Shown: positions 1 to 11,584, numbered from the stretch's first letter. The stretch is 64,000 nt of DNA from Isoetes taiwanensis (GCA_021234155.1 JAJEKV010000024.1:13798913-13862912); one strand, 5' to 3'. The notes: generated by a model not told the origin, from the letters alone. Numbers and translations are program-made.

Positions 1-58
1 ACCCATTGGGTTCCCGTGGACGTAAAAACTCTTATCTTATCTTATCTTATCTTATCTC
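1..58 (+). repeat. SINE-like 3' end with (TTATC)n tail, cut by window edge
   Basis: The first bases carry a GGTTCCCGTGGACGTAAAAA core followed by several TTATC units. The same core and tail recur on the other strand at about 13240-13312 and 19080-19136. A shared 3' end with a pentanucleotide tail is what SINEs or RTE-type LINEs leave behind. Only the 3' end is visible here because the body lies outside the window. Confidence 0.55.
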
Positions 59-60
59 TA

Positions 61-1825
61 CACATAATTCTCTCAAACTTGATTTCTATAATCTAAATGC
101 TAGCAAGGTTTCATATCATAAGGTTTTGTGAATAAAGGATTCAAGCATAAGGTTTCGGTTCCATCAGGCTGGAATCTGGTTTTGGGTAATGTATAGGTGC
201 CATCAGAGTTGTTGGACTTGTAGTGCAGTGCTTGCAGGAGTTTTTGTGATTGTTTTCATTAGAAGGCAAGATCTGTTTTCTTGGCAGGCACGAAACCTCC
301 TGGCGGTATATACGGCATTGGTATGCTGCTGTAGTGCACCCCAAACCATGGAATAGTTTATTTGTGAGGGGTAAGTCAAAAACCAGTGATTTGACGCTAT
401 CTTGACTTGCATTGGAGGGCTGTCAGGCCATGAGAGGGAATATGCTGCAAGATATGCGAACATCTAATGGTCACAAAAACTTTAAATACACCCCAAATGT
501 TTTTTTATCCCTACATAAAACTACTTTGCAAAGATGCAATGGTCTAACTAGTGACAAAAATTTTCGTCACATTTGTGTCAAAATATACAATATAGAAATA
601 GGGTCGCATAGATTCCCTGGCGTGCATTCTGCTGCTGACACGTGTCAGCCCCCTACAATCCGGAATGGAATGACATTTGTGTCAAAATATACATGAATTT
701 TAAGGGTTTTTTTCCCGACCTAACAGAAATCAAGAAAAAAAATTGTCTATAGTTTGAGCACCTCTCCAAAATACGAACGCCGCCTCCGCCCTCCTAACTG
801 CTGGAACAGAAGGAGAATTTTTGGTAGAACAATTAGGTGTCAACGACCCCTTGGTTTCCGTTTTTGGTAACTTTTTTCTAGAACTGTGCAACGGGCAATA
901 CATTTTTTTCTTGTTCCTGCTAATCTCGAGCACAGGAGCCAAGAAGCATCAGGAGGAACCAACTCTTGCATCAGGTATGCTAATCTTCAGAAGACTCTAA
1001 ATTTTGGATTTGAAAAAATGGCAGAGCAAGCTTTAAAATGACATTGCAATTCTAAGATCTAACAGATTGTAGAGCTTCCATGCCGTATTGAACATGCCTG
1101 CAGATTTTAGGCTAAAGCATGACTGATAGGCAATGCAAGGACTGTACCAGTCCTGCATTTTCTGTAACAGTTACAGTTTCTTCAAAGCTTATGAAGACCT
1201 TGTGTTCTAGACCTAAGCTTATACTCTCAATCTTCAAAGGATATGCCTCATAATGCTGTTGCATGCGCTTTAAAGGAATGCTAGACCTATATCACAGAAA
1301 TCTTAAGACAAGCGTCTCCACATCTTAAAGTTAGAAACTGGAAGCTTTTGCGTGGGTAACCAAAATTTTCCACCATCTCATATCTATCTGTAGCATCCAC
1401 ATGCTAGGTACGAAAATTTTGCAAATATGGCCAGAGGTCATTAGAAATAGCTTAAACAGAGAATCTGAATTCTTGCAAATATGACCAGAGAGCATTAAAA
1501 TGCTTAAACAGAGAATCCGTGATTCTTATGTGAGCTAAAAGGAAAAATATCCAAGGACGGTAATAAAGTGTCAGTTCTTAAAGAAACAGCATTCTTAAAA
1601 TGGCAACATTCTGTTTATTTCCTCAAACAGCCAGCCCCCCATTTCAACACTGTTTTCTGCAGGGATGGCTTGATATAGTAACATGCCTTAGACTACTGTA
1701 GCGTATGACTAAAAATTTGAGGATGTGCAAGCATAAGAATAAGGTCAAAAATTACTAGGGAGCTAATATATCTGTTGTAAGATATCATATAGTATCAAAT
1801 ATATAGCTGTTTTAGGCCAGTTGAG
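61..1825. other. Mostly non-coding stretch with one G-box palindrome
   Basis: I see no convincing gene. A short stretch near 893-974 (+) reads as a hydrophobic leader-like peptide (FFLFLLISSTGAKKHQEEP) and ends at a possible GT donor at 975. It could be a 5' exon of the gene ending at 2118, but no ATG precedes it. The motif CATTTGTGTCAAAATATAC occurs twice, near 568 and 672. Most of the rest has no readable structure. Confidence 0.4.
635..648. promoter_or_regulatory. G-box / ABRE-like palindrome
   Basis: CTGACACGTGTCAG is a perfect 14-bp palindrome centred on the CACGTG core that plant bZIP and bHLH factors bind. It lies upstream of the possible gene ending at 2118. Regulatory use is inferred from the motif alone. 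Confidence 0.35.
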
Positions 1826-2118
1826 CTGCACCAGGTCATTATGCACCTGCTGCACCAGGTCATTATGCTCCTGCTTATGCATACCCTCCACCAAATCCAC
1901 AATATGGGTCTCCTCCTGCTGGAAGTCACAATCCTCAGCATGGCAGTCATGGTTATCCTTCTGCTCCTAGTCACAATCCTCAGCATGGCGGTCATGGTTA
2001 TCCTTCTGCTCTTAGTCATGGAATGGTGGATAAACATGGGAACTACAAAGAAGGTAAGCATAAGAAAGCGGGAAAGTATAAACATAAGCATAAGGGTGGA
2101 TTCAAGTTCAAATGGTGA
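1826..2118 (+). CDS. 3' exon of a His/Pro/Gly/Tyr-rich protein (GPRP-like)
   Basis: The frame starting at 1828 is open for 96 codons to TGA at 2116 and has strongly biased composition. Two near-identical APGHYAP units come first, then a PPPNPQYGSPP stretch, then two repeats of the form SHNPQHGxHGYPSA. The C-terminus is Lys/His-rich and ends GGFKFKW. This order, a Tyr-Pro-Gly-rich part before a HKHK/GGFK tail, resembles plant glycine/proline-rich GPRP (A3-like) proteins, whose role is unclear. A likely acceptor is the AG at 1824-1825; an in-frame TGA at 1822-1824 rules out a farther upstream exon start in this frame. No initiator ATG is present, so this is a terminal exon or a remnant. Longer ORFs in other frames here are shadows. 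Confidence 0.5.
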
Positions 2119-2753
2119 GACAATGCCATGGTTTATGCCACATCTATCTTATGAAGATGGCGATTAGTTTGGTTCCAGATACTAATCAGTTGCAGGATAA
2201 GCAGGATTTGAAATCTGTATTAAACAAATGAGTTGATTCAAATAGAAAGATCATAGCATATCAGTAAAGTTGTTAGGAGGAAAACAAACAAGTTAATAGT
2301 CTAAATCTATGTGGACCATTTGGTAAACCACGGCTTAGAGAAGGTGCTAATGCACCAGGGTTGCCGCAAACCAATTGTGGTCTTTGAACTTCTAGTTATA
2401 TGGCATTGGAGAGGGGTTAATTCTTTTAGAACATTTGTAAGCATAATGTGGCCATAGGAGTCGTGAAGAGTTGGTTGAACAGAGGTTTGATTTGGCTATC
2501 TTAAACTTCGAGTTCCATTGCCATTCTATGTAGTCATTGCAAGCCCTTTCTTTCTCCATCACACATGCACATTTCTTTCTCATCAGGTGTTGCTATTATC
2601 TGTGTCTTAAAGGGAGATTGATTTGTGACCAGCTGATTCGTTCCCACCTAAAGTTGGAATAAAGTCTGGTGGGGTAACTTTCAGTTTATCATATTTTGCA
2701 ATTGCTTTTGGTAAACAGGATCCTCTAATGTATGAAGATGCAACATCCGTAGC
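2119..2753. other. No recognisable gene
   Basis: This would be 3' flank of the preceding exon. I found no homology cue, repeat or long coding frame. Confidence 0.3.
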
Positions 2754-3041
2754 TTATCCCCTTTGTTTGAGCACACAAGGTTCTGACAAGGTTCTTAAAG
2801 ATTTGAGTCCTAGACCTTGTTCCCCATAAGTTTCGCACCCACTAAGCAAAGCTGTCAACGCTTCTTCAGAGGGTGGACATGGTCTAATCTCAAGTAATTC
2901 GTCTGGTGCATGCACATGTCCTGATCTTGCAAGAAGATGAATCATGCAAGTATAATAATATGTGGTAGGTATAATTCTATAGGTTGCTTGCATTGCCTCT
3001 AAAATATCCTGGCCTTTGTCTACATGCTTGCATTGCCCCAT
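2754..3041 (-). pseudogene. Pentatricopeptide-repeat (PPR) protein fragment
   Basis: The minus-strand translation contains TTYYYTCMIHLLARSGHVH, then PCPPSEEALTALLSGCETYGE. These match the join between PPR motifs in PLS-type organellar RNA-binding proteins, where Y-x-CMxDLLxRSGxxxEA and TALLSxCxxxGxxExG are typical. Only about two repeats remain. The sequence then runs into an unrelated C-terminus and a stop at 2754. There is no targeting peptide, E/DYW domain or flanking repeat, so it is a relic. The wording of the repeat resembles the expanded PPR families of ferns and lycophytes, which is only a weak lineage hint. Confidence 0.6.
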
Positions 3042-3532
3042 ACCTGACGTGGCTCTGAAGATAATGAAGCTCTGAAGATTTGTCTGTTAAATTCTTATCA
3101 AGCCATAATGAAGCTCTGAAGACTTGCCTCTTCGATTTCCATCAAGCCACATCACTGTTTGGTATACTGTAACAAAATTTCCGTTTATGGAGTCAGAAGC
3201 TTTGCCCACGGGATTGGGTTAATTGCAGGAGGCAATTCGACCAAGAAGAAGCATGTCCCGTGAAGCTTGAACGAATCTGGAAGTGTGTTTTTGTTCTCAA
3301 CTGTGCTACAATAACACTAAATCCTATTACTACATTTCGGGATCGAACCATTGGTACTGTTTTGTTGCTTTTTTGTTTTTTTTTTTGTTTGAGCGATAAA
3401 AAATAGACTTTATTTACTTTAAGAGAACGATACACAGCCACATGGCAAGGGTGCACCCATCTGCAAATCTGAGATGGGGATAGCTACATGGCTCTCTTGA
3501 ACGTTCTAGTGTAGACTTAGGTAGGTGCCCCA

Positions 3533-3996
3533 TATAACTAACAACACATAACTATCATTAACATTAATTAATACAAACCATTGCATTCCACGCTTAAAAA
3601 TAAAATTCCCCCTTAAACCCCCTTTGGTTTGGGTGCATATTCACACGGGGGGTTACTCCGGGCAACGAGAGCTGTCGGATGGGCATATTTGCCCTTTATT
3701 CCAAGATCTGGACCGTACATAGCGATCCTCGTTTGTGGGGTATGCATGTACAAGTTTTTGTATACTGTATATTAAGGTTTGCAAAATACTATAAGGTTTG
3801 AGAGAATGTACTTAATGGTGTTAATTTTGTACATGTATTGTAAATATGTTTTTGGGGCTCTCGCTGCCCTACGTAACCCCCCGTGTGAATATGCACCCAA
3901 ACCAAAGGGGGTTTAAGGGGGAATTTTATTTTTAAGCGTGGAATGCAATGGTTTGTATTAATTAATGTTAATGATAGTTATGTGTTGTTAGTTATA
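3533..3996. mobile_element. Foldback/MITE-like element with perfect 124-bp inverted arms
   Basis: Bases 3533-3656 and 3873-3996 are exact reverse complements as far as I can align them by eye. The roughly 216-bp core (GAGAGCTGTCGGATGG, then GATCTGGACC) is non-coding. The same arms and core occur in the split copy at 6482-6821 plus 15125-15220. Both copies are followed on the right by an A/T run and the hairpin GGGCCCTTCGGGCCC or a close variant. No target duplication is clear. The superfamily is unknown: long arms without coding capacity fit a foldback or MULE-type MITE. Confidence 0.75.
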
Positions 3997-4007
3997 CTAA
4001 AAAAAAT

Positions 4008-4028
4008 TTTTTGGCCCTTCGGGCCCTA
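4008..4028. repeat. GGCCCTTCGGGCCC hairpin beside foldback element
   Basis: A stem with a TTCG-type loop lies a few bases beyond the right arm of the 3533-3996 element. A matching hairpin at about 15247-15262 lies beside the right arm of the second copy. It may be part of a larger element that carries both. Confidence 0.4.
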
Positions 4029-4239
4029 ACAAAAGAAAACAAAACCAAATAAACAAACAAGCAATTTATAACACACAATCCAAACTCCCTTGAGTGAATA
4101 TCTAGCATCTAGACCAAAAAGAAAGTCATATAATCATTGTTTATTGTTATATATTGTTATATGTTTGTGAGATCTGTGAAGAACAAAAAGCTTAGGGCCT
4201 ATAGAATATAAAAATCATAAAAACAATGCAAATGAAAAC

Positions 4240-4304
4240 GTGTACACAAACTAGCATAAGGGGTTTTGATTTCATTTGTACACAAACTAGCATAAGTGGT
4301 TTTG
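4240..4304. repeat. Short direct duplication
   Basis: TGTACACAAACTAGCATAAG followed by a GGTTTTGAT-type end appears twice, about 37 bp apart. It looks like a local slippage duplication. Confidence 0.5.
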
Positions 4305-4684
4305 ATGGGATCAAATGGGAATTTCTAGCATAAAAACAGGGACACTCTCTAATATACTCCAATACAACAAGAACATGTACCTCTCACAAATAAGTTCCGC
4401 AAATGACTTTATTGCCATGTTGCTCCATACATCAAGTACATCCCTTAAAACGAATCTCACTTCTGATAACTGTGAACAGTCCCCAGAAAACCACCATTTG
4501 CAGACGTATTTATAGAGCAATTCACATCCAACAGTTGTTGAAAGATGTGCTCATCAACATCATGTTGTCCAACGACATGAGATCTCTCTAGTACCTTATA
4601 TGCCAATGCAGCAGAAGATGAAAGAAATGAACTCTCGACAGGCATCTTATGGGACATCTTTACAAGTCCTAGTGCTTTTGCCAA

Positions 4685-5101
4685 ATCAGCAAGCAACCAC
4701 CTGGGAATTGCATCAAAATACAGAAGCATATATTTCAAGAACAAGATAAGCCGAGAAGTATGCAACGCCCAGACAGTTATTTGTGTGCCAGAGATTTGCT
4801 TGTCTGCAAAATCTCAAAAGAAAGCTTCTGCAACTGCTGCAGTAAATCAGAGCCAACTGATATGGAGTGCCAAAAGAGTACAATTTGGCTCTCGAATTGA
4901 AGGACCAGGAAGTTTTACATGAGCCCGTGTTCCATAAGAACTCACATCCATTCCCTGCTTCATTAAAAGTGCATGGGTCAGCAAGCAGCCACCTGGGAAT
5001 TGCATCAAAATACAGAAGCATATATTTCAAGGACAAGATAAGCCGACAAGTATGGAACGCCCAGACAGTTATTTGTGTGCCAGAGATTTGCTTATCTGCA
5101 T
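4685..5101. repeat. 123-bp direct repeat (4685-4808 and 4978-5101)
   Basis: Two copies about 293 bp apart differ at only a few positions. Both contain GGGAATTGCATCAAAATACA and CCCAGACAGTTATTTGTGTG. Open frames cross the repeat on both strands, but none shows a family signature I can name. The flanking 4300-4680 minus frame (..YKVLERSHVVGQHDV..) may be an old coding fragment of unknown type. Confidence 0.65.
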
Positions 5102-5960
5102 TACAAGATGCTAACAGGGACACCACCCTTTCCAACAAACTTAATCTACCAGAGGTGTGAGGTGGGCAGCCAATGGAAAGCCATAAACAGCACTTCCATT
5201 TGAAACCATGATGGTAATATTATGTGCGAACTTGTCTCATTCAACTTAGCAACTTTAGCAAATGCCCTGAATAACCAATGCATCCAAAATCTCATAATCT
5301 GATAAAGAAAAAAAAGGATATCTTCTCCAGAGTTACACATCCTGTACAATTAGCCTTGGCAGCTAATCCCTGGAGCCCACTCTGCGGACATGTATAATAA
5401 CCTTCAAATTAACCTCTGCATCTTTCCAAAAAAAAATCCACCCAATAACCTCTGATTCAAGACTGGTAACTTATGCACAAGCTAAACGCTTTTAGCTTCC
5501 ATAAACATCTCGGTAAACACAATACAGACTCTGCATCAGGCTTCTATAGCCGTTCAAGCAAAGAATAAGCTGCTAATCGATGTTTCTCATGAATCCACAA
5601 GCTTCGGCACCAGGGCTATAAGATCCGTTTGCAAATGCTTGGGTGCCTTTTGAAGTACCAAGGCAATTTTTTGAGGTGACTGAGGTCTACGCCGAGGTTT
5701 AGGACAACCTACCCACCATCCTTCTGATTCTGTAAAGCACTTTTTTCCTGAGAACGGGCTCTCTCCACCTTTGTAGCAGACCCTTTTCATTACGCTTGTT
5801 GCCTGTGTGCAACAATTTCGAATTAACTACAGCGAGCATATTGTTCTTAATGGTTCTGTAAACTTCACAATTGGTACCCGTGCATGAGTCAATGCCTGGA
5901 AGAACCCTTTGTCAAGAAACTATGCATTTCTTATTAATGAAACTAGAGGATCTTGTTTGT
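5102..5960. other. Unassigned sequence next to the uridylyltransferase exon
   Basis: A minus-strand frame at 5587-5790 ends in a basic, Pro-rich tail (PRRRPQSPQK) and could be a terminal exon. I recognise no family. The rest shows no coding or repeat structure. Confidence 0.25.
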
Positions 5961-5974
5961 TAATAAAAACTGAC

Positions 5975-6203
5975 CTGAACACTTGCCATATCATTAGCTT
6001 CCAAGATATCTGCCATCCGAACAACAAGCTCAGCTTTATTTGGATCTTCGTCATCAACAGTCAAGCATACATCAATATCACTATTTCGTACTCCAAATGC
6101 ATTTGCACATGACCCAAATAAGAAAAGCTTTGCGCCTGGCCATTCGTGTTCAACCAAGCCATCCAGTCGAGATACAGGAGAAGACTTCCGAAAACCCAGT
6201 TGT
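5975..6203 (-). pseudogene. Single exon of terminal uridylyltransferase / non-canonical poly(A) polymerase
   Basis: The minus-strand exon reads through LFLFGSCANAFGVRNSDIDVCLTV, the nucleotidyltransferase fold signature of TUTases and Cid1-like poly(A) polymerases. It includes the G-S helix motif and the metal-binding D-x-D of SDIDVCL. The following KAELVVRMADILEAND matches the helix after that motif in plant URT1-type enzymes, which add uridines to deadenylated mRNA. A good acceptor (TTTGCAG) precedes it and a donor (CAG|GTCAGT) ends it, so the exon itself looks intact. No other TUTase exon is visible: upstream on this strand lie a repeat, a foldback element and an 8.3-kb transposon, and beyond them unrelated gene fragments. 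It is therefore a captured or stranded exon, or part of a gene with very long introns. Confidence 0.7.
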
Positions 6204-6302
6204 CTGCAAACAAAACCCTAAGTTGAGGGGTCTCGAGCCTTGCATGTCAAGCAAGGAAAAAATACTTTTTCTTAGCATAGAAAATTAAATTATAAGAAAT
6301 AT

Positions 6303-6480
6303 ATATCAAAATTTATGGATTCAACCATTGGAAAGTGTCACGAAAATTAAAGTGAACGTATGTGCACTCTAGATATACCGATTAGTACGTCTCATGGAAT
6401 ACTATCATCAAATCATATAAAAACCTTAGGAAAAAAAGTACAAAAATACAAAAACAACCCCCTGTTATAATGCTAGATAT
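6303..6480. repeat. Dispersed repeat copy, related to 17665-17803
   Basis: GTGCACTCTAGA, CAAATCATAT, AAAACCTTAG and CCCCCTGTTATAATGCTA occur in the same order at 17665-17803. This copy is bounded on the right by a foldback element, the other by a LINE end, so both insertions seem to have hit the same repeat edge. Confidence 0.6.
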
Positions 6481-6481
6481 T

Positions 6482-6821
6482 CACATAACTACCATTAACA
6501 TTAATTTAACTTAAACCATTGCATCTAACATTTTTAAATTACAATCCCCCTGAAACCCCCTTTGGTTTGGGTGCATATTCACACGCGGGGTTACTCCGGG
6601 CATCGAGAGCTGTCGGATGGGTATATTTGCCCTTTATTCCTTGATCTGGACCATACATAGCGATCCTCGTTTATGGGGTATGCATGTACAAGTTTTTATA
6701 CACGGTATATTATAAAATACAATAAGATTTGAGTGAATGTACTTAATGGTGTTAATTTTGTACATGTATTGTAAGTTCTTAGGGGCTCTCGCTGCCCTAC
6801 GTAACCCCCCTTGTGAATATG
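6482..6821. mobile_element. Left part of second foldback element
   Basis: The left arm, core and the first bases of the right arm match the 3533-3996 element, with diverged positions. The right arm stops after GAATATG and resumes at 15125 (ATGCACCC), leaving a 3-bp duplication around the inserted 8.3-kb element. The remainder of the right arm is at 15125-15220. Confidence 0.75.
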
Positions 6822-7649
6822 CACAAGGCCCCCAAAATTGAATTAGTATGATTTTTTTCTATTAGTTTCTTAATGAAAACCAATTCTTAAAATCAATACT
6901 GGTATGTGGGCCAAAAAGTTTACAAACCATGTCTAGTTATACAATATAGTTCATCAATGCAATTTCATAACGTGACAAACAAATATTGTTTCTTCACATG
7001 GTCTTGAAAGATAATTATTTATAGGTGGTTTTCATGACAACTTAAATATATGATGTTTGCCACTACTTAACTTATTAAGTTTATCGAGTTGATATTTGGT
7101 CACATTTACCATCTTTGGTTTATAGATGTTGTAATTTTGAGTGCATAATTAGTATGATGTTTTATAGCGGTTAATCATCATTGTAATCTTAAGTGGATAG
7201 CTGTTATAATAATTTATAGCGATTAATCATTGATAAAATTATGCTTGGTTCTGATAAATTAGTATGCATTTTTTGTATGATACCAATACGTTTAAACAAC
7301 GTTATAAATGTGTCTGACTTTGAATGTAACAAAATAGTATGCTTTTTTTTTTCCATGATACCAATACAATTATAGAACATTGTAAGTATACATTATGGAT
7401 ATCTAATCGTGCTTCATGTGTCAAGTTTGGTGATGTGGTAAGAGATAATAGTTTTCCGCCTCAATATATTAACATGATAAAGTTGGAGAGCTTGGACATG
7501 TATTTTTACCACGTGATTCCATGTGATGCGTGGTGATTAACTGGTATATTCCAGCATAATGTTCATTTGTTTTTCAAATCTTGATTTTTCTTATTATCAA
7601 TACTTTTATTTTTGAAAGATCACAAAAGCAATAGAAGACAAAGATTGTT

Positions 7650-8690
7650 CAAATATTTTTTTCTTTCCATCGAATATTCGTATCAGCATACAATAATATA
7701 TCAAACAAGATCTTTCCTATCTGGATACTTGAAGGATCGAGCTCGTAGTAGACAACTTGGCCCTCAAATAGCAGAAGTATGTTGTCGAAAAGATTGGAAC
7801 AGGCTAAAGGAAAGATATCATTGATGAGGATTACATGTACAAACTGTTGCAAGCTTTTGATAGTTCGACAGCCCGTGGAACTATCTAATGCACGAATAAA
7901 GTCTTCATCAGCCCTACAACCATTTTTCCCAGCACATAAAAACAGAGATTTTAAGGTAGAAGAATGTTGTAAGCAAAATTTTCTCACTTACCAATTGCGA
8001 CACGTTTTTTTTGGCCACCAATCCTCATTGCAACACAAAATCTGGAAGTATCTGGAAGTATATACAACATCCGCAATATGTGTTCCACGTCCCACGTCAT
8101 ATAAATCAAATCAACTTGCACTAAGGCATGTATCGTCAAAATATCGGGTGTAACTACTTTGTTTTGGACAGAGGTCTGCTTGCTAACGTAATAAAAAAAA
8201 TAAAAGGGCTCAAGAAATCTGGAAGTACAAAGAACATTTGCAATTTGTCTTCCACAACCTAAGTAATAACAATTGACATGTGTAAAGAGCACGTACCTCC
8301 AAGATGTAGGCTGTTATTACTTTGCTCTGGACAGAGGCCTGCCAATTAATAAGAAAACTAAAAGAGCTCAGGAAATGACCCTAACTGCTCATTTGCAATG
8401 AAAGAAAACACATCTTTATAAAAATGTCAAGTTCTAGCTACAGGGTTATTTCGGCATTCATCTAACTTCAGAAATCAAATCTTGAAGAACCACAAATGTT
8501 GCGATGATGCAAAACTAACAGTATACATATTATTGGGAATTGAAGCTTACCTTGTCTACTTCCAACACCTTGACATCAAGCAATTAAAACTCAAGTGTTT
8601 CTTGCACTGTCATCTCACCAATGTGCAAATCGTGATGGCTAACATAAGCAGACAATTCCCCTCTCTTGCGATTTGAACTGAAATAGTAAG
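7650..8690 (-). pseudogene. PDR/ABCG full-size transporter fragments (nucleotide-binding domain 1)
   Basis: Three minus-strand pieces lie in the correct gene order. At about 8690-8590, SAYVSHHDLHIGEMTVQETL corresponds to the Q-loop region of pleiotropic-drug-resistance ABCG proteins. At about 8110-7985, a degraded HILRMLYI..GGQKKRVAIGK is the ABC signature region. At about 7910-7690, ALDSSTGCRTIKSLQQFVHV then LFDNILLLFEGQVVYYE corresponds to the post-Walker B region and the H-loop neighbourhood. The Walker B stretch is damaged, the frame is broken by stops and shifts, and no Walker A or membrane domain is seen. A roughly 160-bp tandem duplication (about 8050-8376) copies the signature exon. 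This is a captured, decayed host gene segment inside the CACTA-like element. Confidence 0.7.
8050..8376. repeat. About 160-bp tandem duplication in the PDR fragment
   Basis: Both units run from TCTGGAAGTA to a GGGCTCAAGAAA or GAGCTCAGGAAA end and share TTTGxTxTGGACAGAGGxCTG. They differ at many sites, so the duplication is old. Confidence 0.55.
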
Positions 8691-9589
8691 CAAATTTTGT
8701 ATTGGCCCCACTAGCGATTGAAATTCATATTGGCTCCACTAGTACAGCTACAACAGTTTCAGTCCGTAATATTTTCAGTAAGCTTTTGCTCCTGCCAACG
8801 CATGGGCTCATGCAGGCTCAAGAATACTTCTTTTATCCTCAATGCCTTGCAGTTAACAGGGAAAGTGTGAAGTTAAGCATGACATGTCTCACAACATGTG
8901 ACAAATTTAAGAAGGAATATGAACATGAAAATATGAAGTTACGAGAACAAGCTATAGAAGATGTTTTATGCTGTTTCTACAATAGTATATGATGAAAACA
9001 CACCAAAGTTTCCAAATGCTTGCAGCATGCATTGAATGTCTAGGAATAGTAAGCTGAATACATTGATAGCAGCACCAACTGCATCACCGTTAACACCATC
9101 AATCACCTCCCTGCAATGCATCACTGTTAACAAGAACAAATCCATCAATCAGCTCCCTGCACAGGCAGAATGTTTCTTACCAACTTGTTTCATGTAGCCA
9201 ATGAAGTCCGCTCCGACTTGCAAAGCTGAACAACAATGAAGCTGGATCTAGTGTATTTTAATTCCGGCTTTCGGAGCTGAAACTTCTGAAAAAATCTCTT
9301 ATTTTCAACCATGAATGAGGGCCCCTGCAACAAAGCTTGCATCCGGATCTGCTATCTCCAACCTGTGTGGATTCAACTATCCAGGACGTTTGCTACCTTT
9401 GCAACATGAAAAAGCCTCTACAACAATAAAAGCACAAATCCACAACCAATCCGATGGATCACAAGACCTAATCCGTCTCTGAATCTCCAATTCTGGAATC
9501 CGATATCCAGCCTTCATTGTTTGCTACAGCTTTTTTTTGAGGACAAAAGTAACATTGGATATCCAATATAAAGCTGTTTACCAAGGTCA

Positions 9590-9833
9590 ACTGGTTTTTC
9601 TGAGATTTTTCTATTGCTGATTTAAATCCCTCTGCATCTGCTTGGACCTTGGATTCACCAAGGACAGAGACTCCAAATAGCTCATTTATTTCCTTTCCAC
9701 CACTAGAAAATGTATCTAGTATCATGGACATAACATTTTCAGCCTGCTTAAGAGTAGTTCCGACTACCACATCTGATGCAAGTCCAGCATCCACAATAAC
9801 GTGAGCCATACAAAAAGCATCGTTGCAAAACAA
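9590..9833 (-). pseudogene. Unidentified coding-like segment
   Basis: The minus strand reads DAGLASDVVVGTTLKQAENV then MSMILDTFSSGGKEINELFG over about 75 codons with ordinary protein composition. I cannot assign a family. It may be another captured exon, since the PDR pieces on the same strand lie about 1 kb away. The nearby 8990-9150 minus frame (REVIDGVNGDAVGAAINVFS) is similarly coding-like and contains a short internal duplication. Confidence 0.3.
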
Positions 9834-10439
9834 CTTACCTTATACATCATCATCGTGGCATCCGTTGAAGAACTCCAAATGATTTGGCATTTCTCCATAC
9901 CGGATGTTTGAACCGGATGTTTAGATTGATCTTTTGTGGCATTTCTCCCTACTGGACTACTGGATGTTAGTTCGAAATTAGGTTTAGGACCTCTATGACG
10001 AGCCCTTTTTTTTCTCGTAATTTTTGCATTTTCTGGACTATACTACTACATGGATGAGCATTTAGAATTATGAGCGATTTTTGAAATGGAATGCTCATTC
10101 TTGACTTAAGAAATCATTCCCCAAGCAAGACACAACCATATGAATTCAACATTGGGAATGAAGGCATAAGGTTCTTGAAGTTAATGCCTAAATTTGGAGA
10201 GGGTTCATTTGCAGTTCATTTGTCATGATTAAGATTTTTGGAGTGAAATGTGTGGATTTTTGGAATAACTACTTTATGCGAATGCTAATACTTGATAACT
10301 TTCGAAAGCCGTCTAAGCATACGTTTTGATTTATGACTTTGTCAGCACTTAAAGTTCTAAAAGCAGAACATAGTTCCTAGCATTGGGAATGAAGGCATAA
10401 GGTAAAAGTTTGGGAGAGGGTGCATGTTGCTAAGATCGA

Positions 10440-11460
10440 AATATGGTAAAAGCATATCAATGATATGCTCATCCGTTCAGGCATGCTGCGAATGTGTGGG
10501 CATGTTTCGTGAACCATATGTGGTGCCATAGGCAACGACCGCATAGTGTATTAATGTACCTCCAGCTCATAGTTAACCACCACATGTGATTCAACCGTGT
10601 AGGCATGTTTCGTGAACCACGTGTGATGCCATAGGCAACTACCTGTTATGAGAGGCCACCTGTTATGACCACATATATTTAATCTATGAATACATAATGT
10701 GCCAAGTAAAGATGCATAAGCTCAACCACAGGTGCTGCAAACATGTGGGCATGTCTCGTGAACTACGTGTGGTGGCAACCACCTGTCATGAGAGGTCACC
10801 TAAGCATTTAAATATGGAAATGTAAAAATGGTCATTCATATAAATACACGCGATGTTTAATGACTACAAAGTTCGAGGAAGAATAGTACAGTTAGCAAAA
10901 GAAGAAATCACTCAAATAAGTTTATCCAGCGTTTTGTAACTACATAGTAAAGGGAAGAATATAACAGTTAACCAGGGAAAAAATTAAGGAACTTTTATAT
11001 CCAAAGTGGTGAAATAGACTTGGCTAAAGTATGCCAAAAGTTGAAGCGAAAGCTTCTATCGTTAAGCTAAACTTTTCAAATTTTGCGACCTGTACTTTCT
11101 TACTTTTGGCTAAACTTTTATTAAAAAATAAAAAAATCTTCTATTGTTTGACTATTTTGCACTAATTCAAGACCTAAATATTAACTGAGCATAGTAGAAA
11201 CAAAGGTTATAGAGTAATTTGCTAAAGTACGCCAAACTTTGACCTAAAAGCTTCTAAGTTTTGGCTAAACTTTCCAATTTTTGGCACTTATACTTTCTTG
11301 CGATTAGCTAAAGTTGGACGAAATGGAGGTGGGACGTGAAATAGACTTGGCTAATATTTTCTTTTTTTTGCCCCAAAAAGGGACATAGTTTAGCCGTTTT
11401 TTTTCCAATCAAGGCCAAAATTTCGCCATTTGGCTAAGTTTAGCCACTAATTTTTACCCT
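10440..11460. repeat. Degenerate dispersed repeats within the CACTA-like element
   Basis: A motif like TGTGGGCATGTTTCGTGAAC followed by CCTGTTATGAGAGGCCACC appears near 10487, 10598 and 10732, with a further copy at 11555. Between them, GTGAAATAGACTTGGCTAA occurs at about 11012 and 11337, and paired GGCTAAACTTT blocks repeat with a period of roughly 190 bp. Nothing codes. Confidence 0.45.
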
Positions 11461-11584
11461 GCAGTTAACTATCTATTTTATCTATGAATACCAAATGTGG
11501 CAAGTAAAAATGCAATAGCTTATCTTAAGCTCAACGGTGATAACCATAGGTGTTGTAAATGTGTGGGTATGTTTTGTGAACCAC

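Noticed and set aside
1795-2167. Hydrophobic or Arg-rich ORFs on both strands
   Set aside because: They are shadows of the His/Pro/Gly-rich frame, which has the more protein-like repeats.
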